DNA of 64,000 nt. Origin: Sphaerisporangium viridialbum. Its GTDB lineage: Bacteria > Actinomycetota > Actinomycetes > Streptosporangiales > Streptosporangiaceae. Under the pieces are notes generated by a model. It was not told the origin of the DNA, made no database searches, and saw only the letters and a program-made list of their open reading frames with translations. Positions within the stretch are counted from its first letter, which is position 1. Each line of letters begins with the position of its first letter. The stretch spans positions 7,130,001 through 7,194,000 of the forward strand of contig NZ_CP187232.1 of assembly GCF_049674955.1 (NCBI RefSeq), in the 5' to 3' direction. Shown here one piece after another: positions 17,222 to 26,007 of this stretch. The position numbers and the translations under genes were made by a program.

Positions 17222-19278
17222 GCGCGGATTCCCTTCGTGGCCTCGATCACGCCGGAAAGCTTACGACGCAGGGCCTCGTAGAACATGCTCAGGGGGAACT
17301 CGTCGGGCAGGACCGCGTCGACCACGGCCTTCGGGAAGCCCTCGACGGGAAGCGCGTCCGCGCCGCGGTTCCACACCGAGGAGGGGTGCGGAGCGACGTA
17401 GGCGGCGACGAGCTGGTGGGCGGCGAGCCAGTGCGCCAGCTTGGAGCGGTCGATGCCGTCGCGGTAGAGCTTCTCGACCTCGCCGCGCAGGTCGGCGACG
17501 CAGCCGGCGACCCGGTCCCAGTCGATGCTGAGCCGGTTGTCGGTCCAGCGGACGACGTCGTTGCGGTGCAGGTAGGCGAACAGGAGCTGGCCGCCGAGGC
17601 CGTCGTAGTTGCGCACCCGCTCGCCGGTGATCGGGAACCGGAACAGCCGGTCGAACAGGATCGCGAACTGCACGTAACGGGCGTGCGGCACGCCTTCCTT
17701 CTCCAGCTTGACCGCCTCGCCGAACGCCGTCAGGTCGCAGCGCAGCTCCTCCAGGGAGTACAGCCAGTACGGCATGCGCTGCTTGATCATGAAGGGGTCG
17801 AACGGCAGGTCGCCGTGGCTGTGGGTGCGGTCGTGCACGAGGTCCCACAGGACGAAGGTGTCCTGGGCCAGCTCCTGGCTTTCGAGCAGGCGCCCGGCGT
17901 CCGCCGGGAGTGCCAGCTTGAGCGTGTCGGCGGCGGCGCGGCTGACGCTGCGGAAGCGGGCGGCCTCACGGTCGCAGAAGATGCCGCCCCAGCTGAACCT
18001 CGGCGGGGTCTCGCGCACCGCGACGGTCTCGGGGAAGAGCACCGCGCAGTTGGTGTCGTAACCGGCGGTGAAGTCCACGAAGGCGATCGGCACGAACATC
18101 GGGTTGTCGTAGCGCCCGCTCTCCAGGTGGGCGAGCCACTCGGGCCACACCGTGCGGATCCAGACCGCCTCCAGGTTGCGGTTCGGGTTGCCGTTCTGGG
18201 TGTACATCGGGAAGACGACCAGGTGCTCCAGCCCGTCGACGCGCTGGGTGTCGGGGTGGAAGGCGTTCAGCGAGTCGAGGAAGTCGGGCACCCCGTAGCC
18301 GGCGGCCTGCCACTTGCGCAGGTCGGCGACCACGGTGGCGAGGTACCGCTCGTCGTGCGGGAAGCGCGGCGCGAGCTTCTCGATGCCCGCCACGACGCGC
18401 TCGACGATGGGGGCGGCGGCCTCGGCGTCCGCCACGGACCCGTCCTTGGCCGTGAGCGGGCGCAGCTCCTCGACGGCGGCCTTGAGCTCGGCGAAGCCGT
18501 CGTCGGCCTCGCTCGCGCCCGTGGCGCCCACCGGGACGCGGGCGGCCCAGGTCACGACGTTGCCCCAGAGGCGGGCGTGCCGGAGATCGTGGATGGAGTC
18601 GTCGCCGAACAGGTCGGAGTCGGCGAACACCACCACCCGTCCGCGGCCGTGACGCAGGGCGACCGCCAGCGCGCGGCGCGGAAGGTCGGCGGCGGGCGAG
18701 GTCTCGAACAGGACGGTCGCGCCCGCGGGCGGGTTCAGCACGCCCGCGCGGTAGAAGCACGCCTCACGCGCGCCGGCCGTCAGGTCCTCTCCCTCGGCCG
18801 GTACGTGGGTGCCGAGCACCCAGGTCGCCACGCCGTTGTAGGAGTTGCCCGGGTCCTGGACGGTGGCGTGCTCGATGCCCACGCCGAACCGGGCCAGCAG
18901 CTCGGCCAGGTTGTTGCCGTACTTCTCCTGCTCGCACTCGGCGAGCACGATCAGGCCGCCGCCGTCCGCGACGTACTCCTCGATGGCGTCGAGCTCCTCC
19001 ACCGGCAGGATCGGGCTGCCGAGCCCGGTGGTGCGCTCCCAGCGGTCGGCGGAGGGATGGGCGACGACGAAGACGTCGTGGGCGGCGAGCACGGCGGGCG
19101 TGATCGGGCCCTCGGTGTGGGCGGCGACGGTGTGCCCGAGGTGCCGGAGGGTCTCCGCGGCGCCGGCGTAGCTGTTGTCGTCGGGGTGCGCCGGGTTGAT
19201 CGCCTCGGCGACCGCACGGCGGATCGTCCATGACTCGTTGTGCGCCTCGTCGAACAGCACCCTCGGGAAAGCCCTCAT
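17218..19278 (-). CDS. DUF6421-family protein
   Basis: About 686 residues. The first 240 residues resemble a class-I-glutamine-amidotransferase/ThuA-like sandwich (LFDEAHNESWTIRRAVA; VFVVAHPSADRW; IEEYVADGGGLIVLAECEQE; VVVFADSDLFGDDSIHD). The larger C-terminal part (about 270-686) is rich in Trp, His, Asp and Tyr (VLWDLVHDRTHSHGDLPFDP; GYDTNCAVLFPETVAVRE; RNYDGLGGQLLFAYLHRND) and looks like a metal-dependent enzyme, but I cannot name a reaction. ATG at 19278 is chosen: a GG-rich stretch precedes it and the longer TTG start would lie on top of that ribosome-binding site. First gene of the coupled trio with the SDR and the aldolase-like enzyme. Confidence 0.7.
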   Translation of the reverse strand: MRAFPRVLFDEAHNESWTIRRAVAEAINPAHPDDNSYAGAAETLRHLGHTVAAHTEGPITPAVLAAHDVFVVAHPSADRWERTTGLGSPILPVEELDAIEEYVADGGGLIVLAECEQEKYGNNLAELLARFGVGIEHATVQDPGNSYNGVATWVLGTHVPAEGEDLTAGAREACFYRAGVLNPPAGATVLFETSPAADLPRRALAVALRHGRGRVVVFADSDLFGDDSIHDLRHARLWGNVVTWAARVPVGATGASEADDGFAELKAAVEELRPLTAKDGSVADAEAAAPIVERVVAGIEKLAPRFPHDERYLATVVADLRKWQAAGYGVPDFLDSLNAFHPDTQRVDGLEHLVVFPMYTQNGNPNRNLEAVWIRTVWPEWLAHLESGRYDNPMFVPIAFVDFTAGYDTNCAVLFPETVAVRETPPRFSWGGIFCDREAARFRSVSRAAADTLKLALPADAGRLLESQELAQDTFVLWDLVHDRTHSHGDLPFDPFMIKQRMPYWLYSLEELRCDLTAFGEAVKLEKEGVPHARYVQFAILFDRLFRFPITGERVRNYDGLGGQLLFAYLHRNDVVRWTDNRLSIDWDRVAGCVADLRGEVEKLYRDGIDRSKLAHWLAAHQLVAAYVAPHPSSVWNRGADALPVEGFPKAVVDAVLPDEFPLSMFYEALRRKLSGVIEATKGIRA

Positions 19279-19648
19279 ACCGCCCCACCCCTCCAATAGC
19301 GAAATTTCTCCAGGATCATCCGGTTATGTACGGAAAATATACATGCATGACCCCCTCTTGCGGGAAACCCGTAGCGCGCATGACGTCCCCGGTCCGGGTA
19401 CGGCCGCTCCCCGTACCGGTCGCGGAACGGCCCCGCTACGGGACTCGCGCCGGGGGACCCGGTACGGGGTCCGCGCCGGATCCGATGTGGCAGGGGCTGT
19501 CCCGCGCATGAGGTTCCACCGGGCGGCGGAGTGCGGGTCACCCGCTGGAGGGACGATGTGCGTGATGTCACACGCGTACCGTCCTAGGCGACGGCGACGG
19601 CGACGGGAGACCTGGAGGGCGGAGGTGTCGGGAATGCCGGGATTCGTA
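19279..19648. other. Gene-free region upstream of the DUF6421 operon
   Basis: No credible coding frame. Near the operon start there is an AT-richer segment with an imperfect palindrome (TGTACGGAAAATATACA, about 19327-19343), the likely promoter/operator. Further right, GGACCC/GGGTCC and other GC-rich self-complementary stretches around 19400-19490 can fold into hairpins. The end nearest 19648 is downstream of the response-regulator gene. Confidence 0.5.
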
Positions 19649-20311
19649 CTATGCGGTCTCGACGCCGGGGCGCACGACTCCGGACTCGTACGCGAACACG
19701 ACCGCCTGAGCGCGGTCGCGCAGGCGCAGCTTCATCAGGACGCGGGCCACATGGGTCTTGACCGTGGCCTCCCCGACGAACAGCTCGGTCGCGATCTCGG
19801 CGTTGGTGAGGCCGCGGGCGAGGCTGCGCAGGACCTCCAGCTCCCTTGGGGTCAGCTCCGCGAGCTGCGGGGGCCTGACGGGCTCGTGCCTGCCGGCGAA
19901 GGACGCGATCACGCGGGTGGTGACGGCGGGGTCGAGCAGGGCGTCCCCCGCGTGGACCACCTTGATCGCCTCGACGAGCTGCTCGGGCGGCGACACCTTG
20001 AGCAGGAACCCGCTGGTGCCGGTACGGAGCGCGGCGTAGAGGTTCTCGTCGGTGTCGAAGGTCGTCAGCATGACGATCTTCGGGGGGTTCGGGGTGTCGA
20101 GGAGCTTGCGCGCGGCGGTCAGGCCGTCCATCCTCGGCATCGAGATGTCCATCAGCACGACGTCGGGCAGGAGGCGGCGGGCCACGCTGACGGCCTCCAC
20201 CCCGTCGGCGGCCTCCCCCACGACCTCCATGCCCGGCTCGCACTCCACGACCAGGCGGAGCCCGGCGCGCACCATGGACTGGTCGTCGGCGACGACGATG
20301 CGGATGGTCAT
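19649..20311 (-). CDS. NarL/FixJ-type response regulator, orphan
   Basis: 220 residues: receiver domain (about 1-120) with acidic pair Asp9/Asp10, phosphoacceptor Asp55 in LPDVVLMDISMPRMDG and conserved Lys in FLLKVSPPE, then a LuxR-type helix-turn-helix (about 150-210: LTPRELEVLRSLARGLTNAE, VKTHVARVLMKL). No histidine kinase lies beside it; the only kinase-like partner in the window is the stand-alone ATPase domain at 1759-2154. It controls unknown targets. Confidence 0.93.
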   Translation of the reverse strand: MTIRIVVADDQSMVRAGLRLVVECEPGMEVVGEAADGVEAVSVARRLLPDVVLMDISMPRMDGLTAARKLLDTPNPPKIVMLTTFDTDENLYAALRTGTSGFLLKVSPPEQLVEAIKVVHAGDALLDPAVTTRVIASFAGRHEPVRPPQLAELTPRELEVLRSLARGLTNAEIATELFVGEATVKTHVARVLMKLRLRDRAQAVVFAYESGVVRPGVETA

Positions 20312-20644
20312 GAGAGGTCTCCTCGGCAGATCGGAACGCGCACTCGGGCCCGGAACGGCACGACGGTGAAAGGAGCGCAGGAATTCGGCGCCCCGAAGTG
20401 CCGATAAAGGTGGGTGAATACCGCCATAGCCTGGAGGTTAATGTTCAATCGGGGTCCGCGGCACGGCCAATGCCACGCCCCCAAGTCGCCTGCAAGTGGC
20501 CTCCAAGTCCGATCAAGATCGATAACTCCTGTCGCAGGTCGTTCAAGGACCGATTGCAAGTCCATGACGGCCGTCGCCTACGCCTTGAATGGCGGTGCCC
20601 GCACTGCGACTCTGGATTTACCCGATCCGGAACAGGAGGCGGAG
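20312..20644. other. Gene-free region upstream of the pseudo-protease/kinase operon
   Basis: Leader and promoter region between two divergent units. It contains the phased AAGT repeats at 20481-20520 (separate entry) and, at 20634-20639, the AGGAGG that fixes the start of the downstream gene. In-frame extensions upstream of 20645 show no protein-like composition. Confidence 0.55.
20481..20520 (+). repeat. Heptamer direct repeats with 11-bp period, SARP-box-like
   Basis: CCAAGTC (20481-20487), GCAAGTG (20492-20498) and CCAAGTC (20503-20509) are separated by the identical 4-bp spacer GCCT, with a weaker fourth unit CAAGATC at 20514-20520. Heptamers at exactly one helical turn are the arrangement bound by SARP-type activators such as AfsR. 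A -10-like GATAAC follows at 20521. No SARP gene is in the window. Confidence 0.4.
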
Positions 20645-22177
20645 ATGCCCCGCCTGCACCACCTCTTAGCGGGGTTAAGCGCTCTCGGATCGCTCACCCT
20701 CGGCATTCACCCCCACCCGAGCGGCTCGACCGACCGGGTCACACCTGGAACGGTCCGTGTCGAGGCGCGGGCCCATGTGGCCGTCACCCTGTTCGACGAC
20801 CGGGGTGTGATCCAGAACCGCGACCGCGAGTACGACATCCCCGTCGGCGAGGGCAGCGGGTTCAACGTCGCCCCAGAAGGCGTCATCGTGACCGCCACCG
20901 GCGTGGTCCAGTCGAGCAAGGACCCGGCCGTCTACGCGGCCAACCGGGTCTTCGCCGAGTACTTCAAGGTCAAGATCCCGGCCGACTTCTCCCGGCACAA
21001 GCTGAAGGACCCCGAGCTCAACGCCCGCCTCCAGGCCTGCTACCCGCCGAGGCAGCAGAACGCCACCTGCATCTTCACGCTCGCCACCAAGGTCACGGTG
21101 TTCCCGTACGCCGACCCGCCCGCGCCCGAGGGCTATCCCGCGGACCTCCTGCGCACCGGCACCTCGCCGTCCGCGCCCGCCGTGCTCAAGATCAGCAAGG
21201 GCGGCGAGGACTCGACGTTCCCGACGGTGCCCCTCGCCACGTCGCTGGGCAGCGGCATCGAGTCCACCGACGTCGTCGGGCTGCCCACCCGGCCGAGCGC
21301 CAAGGCGCCGCCGAAGGTCGAGACCGCCCACCTCGACCCGCCCGGCGGGCGCACCTTCAAGCCCGCCGAGCGCGCCAAGCTCAGCGCCTTCCTCTCCAAC
21401 GACGGCGACGGCGCCGCGGTGATCGACGACGGCAAGAGCGAGGTCATCGGGCTCGTGACCGGCGGCGGCGACGCGCCGGAGACGCTGACCCCCGTGGAGG
21501 ACATCCGCGAGGCGCTCGTCGCGGCCAACCTCACCGCCCGCCGCGGGCCCGTAGACGTGCTGTACGAGACCGCGCTCGGGTCGTACCACAACAAGTTCTA
21601 CGCCAACGCGATACCCGTGCTGGAACAGGTGCTGCGGGTGCGTCCCGACCACGCCGTCGCCCAGGACCACCTGCGCGTCGCCCGGGCCAACCGCGGCGCC
21701 CCGCCCGCCTCCGGCCAGGCAAGGCCGCAGCCCGTCAAGAGCGCCACATCCCTGTCGCCGCTGCTGCTGACCGCCATCGGCGTGGTGGCCGTCTGCGTGC
21801 TGATCGCGGTGGCCGTGCCGCTGACGCTGCGGCGGCGCCGACGGGCGGAGGGGGCACCGGGCGAGACCCCGCCCGAACCGCTCGCGGCCGTCTCCACCTG
21901 GCCGCCCCAGGGCACCCAGACGATGGAGGCCGGGCCCCCGGAGGGCTCCTTCCCCGCGTACCGCCAGGCGTCGAAGCCGGGCACGGGCCCCTCGCCCGTC
22001 GCCGTGGCTCCCGGGGCGGGTCCCGCCCCGGCCGGTGCCGCCGGTTCCGCGGTCGCCGGGCACGGCGCGAACGCCGCCGGCCACGGCGGGCAGGTGCAGT
22101 TCTGCACGCAGTGCGGCATGCGTCTCGGCAAGGCGCACCGCTTCTGCGGCTTCTGCGGGCACCCGGCGGACCAATGA
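20645..22177 (+). CDS. Degenerate trypsin-like/TPR membrane protein with cytoplasmic zinc ribbon
   Basis: 510 residues. ATG at 20645 has AGGAGG 5 nt upstream. Layout: signal-type N-terminus (about 1-25), an extracytoplasmic trypsin-2-like domain (about 30-290), a TPR-like pair (DVLYETALGSYHNKFYANAI and following), one transmembrane helix (SLSPLLLTAIGVVAVCVLIA, about 370-392) and a cytoplasmic tail ending in a zinc ribbon (FCTQCGMRLGKAHRFCGFCG). The protease signature GSGFxVxPxGxIVTxxHVV appears as GSGFNVAPEGVIVTATGVVQ, with the catalytic His lost, and the GDSGGP-like position reads NDGDGAAVIDDG, with the Ser lost. I infer a non-catalytic sensor domain. Its stop overlaps the kinase start (ATGA), so it may feed the kinase. 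Confidence 0.7.
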   Translation: MPRLHHLLAGLSALGSLTLGIHPHPSGSTDRVTPGTVRVEARAHVAVTLFDDRGVIQNRDREYDIPVGEGSGFNVAPEGVIVTATGVVQSSKDPAVYAANRVFAEYFKVKIPADFSRHKLKDPELNARLQACYPPRQQNATCIFTLATKVTVFPYADPPAPEGYPADLLRTGTSPSAPAVLKISKGGEDSTFPTVPLATSLGSGIESTDVVGLPTRPSAKAPPKVETAHLDPPGGRTFKPAERAKLSAFLSNDGDGAAVIDDGKSEVIGLVTGGGDAPETLTPVEDIREALVAANLTARRGPVDVLYETALGSYHNKFYANAIPVLEQVLRVRPDHAVAQDHLRVARANRGAPPASGQARPQPVKSATSLSPLLLTAIGVVAVCVLIAVAVPLTLRRRRRAEGAPGETPPEPLAAVSTWPPQGTQTMEAGPPEGSFPAYRQASKPGTGPSPVAVAPGAGPAPAGAAGSAVAGHGANAAGHGGQVQFCTQCGMRLGKAHRFCGFCGHPADQ

Positions 22178-23862
22178 GCGACCAGGGATTCTCGATGCCT
22201 CCACTGATCGGCGCCCAGGTGGGGGACTACCTCGTCGAGGCGGTCGTCGGGCGCGGCGGCATGGCGACGGTCTACCGCGCCCGCGACCACCGCCTCGGCC
22301 GCGCGGTCGCGCTCAAGGTGCTGGCCCCGCAACTCTCGCAGGACCAGCGCTTCCGCGACCGGTTCGTACGCGAGTCGCGACTGGTGGCCGGCATCGACCA
22401 CCCCAACATCATCCCCATCTACGAGGCGGGCGAGAGCGACGACCTGCTGTTCATCGCCATGCGATACGTCGAGGGCGCCGACCTGCGCAAGCTCATCCAG
22501 GCGAGCGGGCCGATGCCGGTGGCCCGCGCCTACCGCCTGTTCTCGCAGATCGCGTCGGCGCTGGACTCCGCCCACCAGCACGGCCTGGTGCACCGCGACG
22601 TGAAGCCGGCGAACATCCTGGTCGCCGAGGGGTCCGACCGCGACCCCGAGCACATCTACCTCACCGACTTCGGGCTGACCAAGAGCACCTACTCCGAGGC
22701 CGGGCTGACCAGCCACGGCCACTTCATGGGCACGCCGCGCTACGTGGCGCCCGAGCAGATCCGCGGGCTGCCCGTGGACGGCCGGAGCGACCTGTACGCG
22801 TTCGCGTGCGTGGTGTACGAGGCTCTGAGCGGGCTTCCGCCGTTCCAGCGGGACACCGAACTGGCCCTCCTCTACGCGCACGTCTCCCACGAGCCGCCGC
22901 CGCTGACCCCGTACCGGCCCGACCTCCCGCACGCCGTGAACCAGGTGATGTCGCGGGCGCTCGCCAAGACCCCGGACGACAGGTTCTCCACCTGCGGGCA
23001 GTTCGTGGCCGCACTCAGGGACGCGATCAGCGGCGAGGACCGGCACCCGAGCCCGCCCGAGGGCCGCGCGGCCTGGTCGGCGCCCCCGGCGACCTCGTCT
23101 CCCTCCCTGCGCGCCATGGACGCCATGGAGTCCATGCGGCCCACCGCGTCGATCCGCTCGCTGGAGACCGCAGGGCCGTCCGGGCCGTCCGGCCAGGGCG
23201 GGCCGCTGACCAGGCCGGGCATGGGGCGGCCCGCCAAGAAGCGGCGCCTGCCCGTGGGCGTGCTCATCGGGGCGGGAGCCGTGCTGGTCTCCCTGGCGGT
23301 CGCCGCGACACTGCTGGTCAGCCAGGGGCCGGGCCCCGTGGGGTCCAAGCGCTACCCCGGCACCACGGCCGCGCCGCTCTCCTTCGATTACCCCGGCGGC
23401 TGGGAGGCCCGCACGCACGCCGACGAGTACGTCATCCTGTCCCCGGCGGCGGCCGAGTTCGACACGCTGTTCTCCGTGCCCATCGCCTCTGACTGGACCG
23501 CCGTCAACGGCCTGCTCACCACCCATCCCGAGCAGGCGACCGGCATCTTCACCGAGGTCAACGACGCCATCACCACCTCCGACACGCCCGAGACGCTGAA
23601 GCGCAGCCTCAGCTTCGTGCTGCCGGGACCGGCCGACTTCGCCTCGGCGCCGACCACGGCGACGGTGGCGGGCAAGCCCGCGTTCAAGCTGACCGGCGTG
23701 GTGAACGACCCCGCGCAGCAGGGGCGCCTGGACCTGGTCGTCTACATCGTCGGGCGGGGCCAGGGGCAGCCCGTGGCGCTGATCGCCTTCTTCTGCCCGC
23801 CGGCGAAGTGCGACCAGACGATGATCGACGGCGTCCTCGGGAGCGTTCAGTTCACTTCCTGA
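22174..23862 (+). CDS. Transmembrane Ser/Thr protein kinase (PknB-type)
   Basis: 562 residues. Kinase domain about 17-290 with glycine loop VVGRGGMATVYRA, Lys48, catalytic Asp142 (VHRDVKPANIL), DFG Asp165 and GTPRYVAPEQIRG; all catalytic residues are present. Then a Pro/Ser-rich juxtamembrane linker, one transmembrane helix (LPVGVLIGAGAVLVSLAVAA, about 362-382) and a roughly 170-residue extracellular domain with two Cys (FFCPPAKC) and no PASTA repeats. ATG at 22174 overlaps the previous stop. Coupled expression with the pseudo-protease protein suggests a joint signalling unit. Confidence 0.92.
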   Translation: MSDQGFSMPPLIGAQVGDYLVEAVVGRGGMATVYRARDHRLGRAVALKVLAPQLSQDQRFRDRFVRESRLVAGIDHPNIIPIYEAGESDDLLFIAMRYVEGADLRKLIQASGPMPVARAYRLFSQIASALDSAHQHGLVHRDVKPANILVAEGSDRDPEHIYLTDFGLTKSTYSEAGLTSHGHFMGTPRYVAPEQIRGLPVDGRSDLYAFACVVYEALSGLPPFQRDTELALLYAHVSHEPPPLTPYRPDLPHAVNQVMSRALAKTPDDRFSTCGQFVAALRDAISGEDRHPSPPEGRAAWSAPPATSSPSLRAMDAMESMRPTASIRSLETAGPSGPSGQGGPLTRPGMGRPAKKRRLPVGVLIGAGAVLVSLAVAATLLVSQGPGPVGSKRYPGTTAAPLSFDYPGGWEARTHADEYVILSPAAAEFDTLFSVPIASDWTAVNGLLTTHPEQATGIFTEVNDAITTSDTPETLKRSLSFVLPGPADFASAPTTATVAGKPAFKLTGVVNDPAQQGRLDLVVYIVGRGQGQPVALIAFFCPPAKCDQTMIDGVLGSVQFTS

Positions 23863-23873
23863 CCGGCGGCATC

Positions 23874-23903
23874 TTGATAGACAAGCGCTTGCTCGGGTAA
23901 TAG
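23874..23903 (+). promoter_or_regulatory. Promoter with embedded CAAG/CTTG operator for the hydantoinase genes
   Basis: TTGATA (23874-23879) and TAATAG (23898-23903) are spaced by 18 bp, and the palindrome GACAAGCGCTTGCT (23880-23893) sits exactly between them, so a bound repressor would block polymerase. It matches the motif I recall for mycobacterial KstR2 (AnCAAGnnCTTGnT) in all but the first base. The promoter position excludes the GTG at 23905 as a start. Confidence 0.6.
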
Positions 23904-23913
23904 TGTGCGGCTC

Positions 23914-26007
23914 GTGAGCTATGCCATCGGGGTCGATGTCGGGGGCACCTTCACCGACGTGGTCGTCAGCGGGCGCACGGTGACCGTGGCGAAGGTCCTG
24001 AGCACGCACGACGACCCCACCGAGGGGATACTCGACGGCATCGCCCTCGCCCTCGGCCGCGCGGGCGTGCCCCCGGCGTCGGTCACCAGGGTGGTCCACG
24101 CCACCACGCTGGCCACCAACGCCGTGCTCGAACGCACGGGGGTGCGGGTCGCGTACGTGACCACGCGCGGGTTCCGGAGCGCGGTCCCCCTCGGCCGCTA
24201 CGCGCGGGTCGAGGAGGACCGCTACGACCTGCGCTTCGACCCGCCACCGCCACCGGTCGCGCCGGAGGACTGCTTCGAGGTCCCCGAGCGCGTCGGCCCG
24301 CGCGGCGAGACGCTGGAGGAGCTGGACGAGGACGCGGCCCGGGAGGTGGCGGCCGAGATCGCCGGGCGCGGCATCACGTCGGTCGCGGTCTGCCTGCTGC
24401 ACTCCTACGCCGACCCCCGCCACGAGGCCCGGGTCGCCGCGATCCTGCGCGAGGCGCTGCCCGCGGGGTCCACCGTGGTCACCTCGTCGGAGGTGTGGCC
24501 GGAGATCCGGGAGTACGAGCGGGCCACGACCACGATCATGTCCGCCTACGTCGGGCCGGTGATGGCCCGCTACCTCCGGCGGCTGCGCGAGCGGCTCCGC
24601 GCCGTGGGCGTCACCGCGCCCGTCCACGTGATGGAGTCGGGCGGCGGCGTCATGTCTGCCGAGCTGGCGGCGCGCAGGGCCGTCGCCACGATCGAGTCCG
24701 GCCCGGCCGCCGGGGTGCTCGCGGCGTCCCTGACCGGGTACCCCGACGTCATCTCCTTCGACATGGGCGGCACCACGGCCAAGACCTGCGTCGTCAGGAA
24801 CGGCAGGCCGGAGATCACCCACGAGTTCCACGTCGGCGGCAAGGGCAGCTTCGGCGGCAGGCGGGCCGGCACCGGCGTCCCGATCAAGACGCCCGCGATC
24901 GACCTGGCCGAGGTGGGCGCGGGGGGCGGGAGCATCGCCTGGGTGGACTCCGCCGGGGCGCTCAGGGTGGGCCCCCGGTCGGCGGGCTCCGAGCCCGGCC
25001 CGGCCTGCTACGGCCTGGGCGGCGGCGAGCCCACCGTGACCGACGCCGACCTGGTGCTCGGATACCTCGATCCATCGTCCCTGGGCTCGCTGCCGCTCTC
25101 CCCCGAACTGGCCGAGAAGGCCGTCGACCAGAGGCTGGCCTGGCCGCTCGGGGTCTCCCGCGCCGAAGCCGCGCACGCGGTGCACGAGATCGCCAACGCG
25201 GCGATGGGCTCCGCCGTGCACGTCGTCACCGTGCAGCGCGGCATCGACCCGCGCGGCTTCGTCATGGTCGCCTTCGGCGGCGCGGGGCCGATGCACGCGG
25301 CCCGGGTCGCGGAGCGGTTCGGCATCGACACGGTGGTCGTGCCGCCGTACTGCGGGGTCGGGTCGGCGGCCGGGCTGCTGGCCGGCGACCTGTCCACCGA
25401 CCGGGTGCTGTCCCGGCTCGGGGCCGGTGACCCGTCGGCGGTCTTCGGCGAGCTGGCGGCGGGGGCGGCGGCGGACCTGGGGCTCGAACTCGACTCCCCT
25501 GGCGTGACGGTGGAGCGCTCGGCCGATGTGCGGTTCGCCGGGCAGGCGCATGACCTGACGGTGCCGTGGAGCGACTCGCCCGACGAGCTCGCTGCCCGAT
25601 TTTTCGCGAAATATAAGCAGGTGTATGGCATCACTCAGCGAGGGCCGGTCGAGGTGGTGAGCTACCGCGTCCGCCTGACCCAGCGGGCCGCCGCCCCGCC
25701 CTCCATCCCGCCCTCCGTCCCGCCCTCCGTCCCGCCCTCCATCCCGCCCTCCGCGCGGGACGGCGCGGGCGCCGGGCCCGGCGGCCGTACGGGCGGCGAG
25801 GGGCGGGCCAGGCTCGCCTGGTTCCCGGAGAGCGGCGGCTTCACCACCACGCCCGTACTCACCCGCGACCACCTGCGCGGCGCACCGGGCCGGGCGACGT
25901 ACGGCCCGGTGATCATCGAGGACGCCGAGGCGACCATCGTCGTGCCGCCCGGCTGGACCGCCGCCCTCTCCCCCGCCGGGGCCGTCATCCTGGAGCGTGG
26001 CCGTTGA
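23914..26007 (+). CDS. Hydantoinase/oxoprolinase family protein, A subunit
   Basis: About 697 residues, full length for HyuA/OplAH-type ATP-dependent amidohydrolases, which open hydantoins or 5-oxoproline. ASKHA phosphate motif GVDVGGTFTDVVV at the N-terminus, then HATTLATNAVLERTG, VISFDMGGTTAKTCVV and VAFGGAGPMHAA. GTG at 23914 is preferred because the -10 element ends at 23903. Residues about 596-614 are Pro/Ser repeats from a 12-bp tandem repeat. Its stop overlaps the B-subunit start (TTGA), so they form one enzyme. The substrate cannot be deduced; regulation with the KstR2-like site is inference. Confidence 0.88.
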   Translation: MSYAIGVDVGGTFTDVVVSGRTVTVAKVLSTHDDPTEGILDGIALALGRAGVPPASVTRVVHATTLATNAVLERTGVRVAYVTTRGFRSAVPLGRYARVEEDRYDLRFDPPPPPVAPEDCFEVPERVGPRGETLEELDEDAAREVAAEIAGRGITSVAVCLLHSYADPRHEARVAAILREALPAGSTVVTSSEVWPEIREYERATTTIMSAYVGPVMARYLRRLRERLRAVGVTAPVHVMESGGGVMSAELAARRAVATIESGPAAGVLAASLTGYPDVISFDMGGTTAKTCVVRNGRPEITHEFHVGGKGSFGGRRAGTGVPIKTPAIDLAEVGAGGGSIAWVDSAGALRVGPRSAGSEPGPACYGLGGGEPTVTDADLVLGYLDPSSLGSLPLSPELAEKAVDQRLAWPLGVSRAEAAHAVHEIANAAMGSAVHVVTVQRGIDPRGFVMVAFGGAGPMHAARVAERFGIDTVVVPPYCGVGSAAGLLAGDLSTDRVLSRLGAGDPSAVFGELAAGAAADLGLELDSPGVTVERSADVRFAGQAHDLTVPWSDSPDELAARFFAKYKQVYGITQRGPVEVVSYRVRLTQRAAAPPSIPPSVPPSVPPSIPPSARDGAGAGPGGRTGGEGRARLAWFPESGGFTTTPVLTRDHLRGAPGRATYGPVIIEDAEATIVVPPGWTAALSPAGAVILERGR
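25699..25755. repeat. 12-bp in-frame tandem repeats in hyuA-like gene
   Basis: CCCTCCRTCCCG units at 25699, 25711, 25723 and 25735 plus a partial fifth encode PSIP/PSVP repeats in a C-terminal loop of the A subunit. Likely slippage product in a tolerant linker. Confidence 0.85.

Noticed and set aside
23905..23913. GTG at 23905 as the start of the hydantoinase A subunit
   Set aside because: It begins 2 nt after the -10 element, too early for a transcript; GTG at 23914 is compatible.
21598..25872. A very long (over 1,400 codons) minus-strand open frame opposite the kinase and hydantoinase genes
   Set aside because: Composition is Arg/Gly/His/Asp-rich shadow sequence; the plus strand carries complete kinase and hydantoinase motifs.
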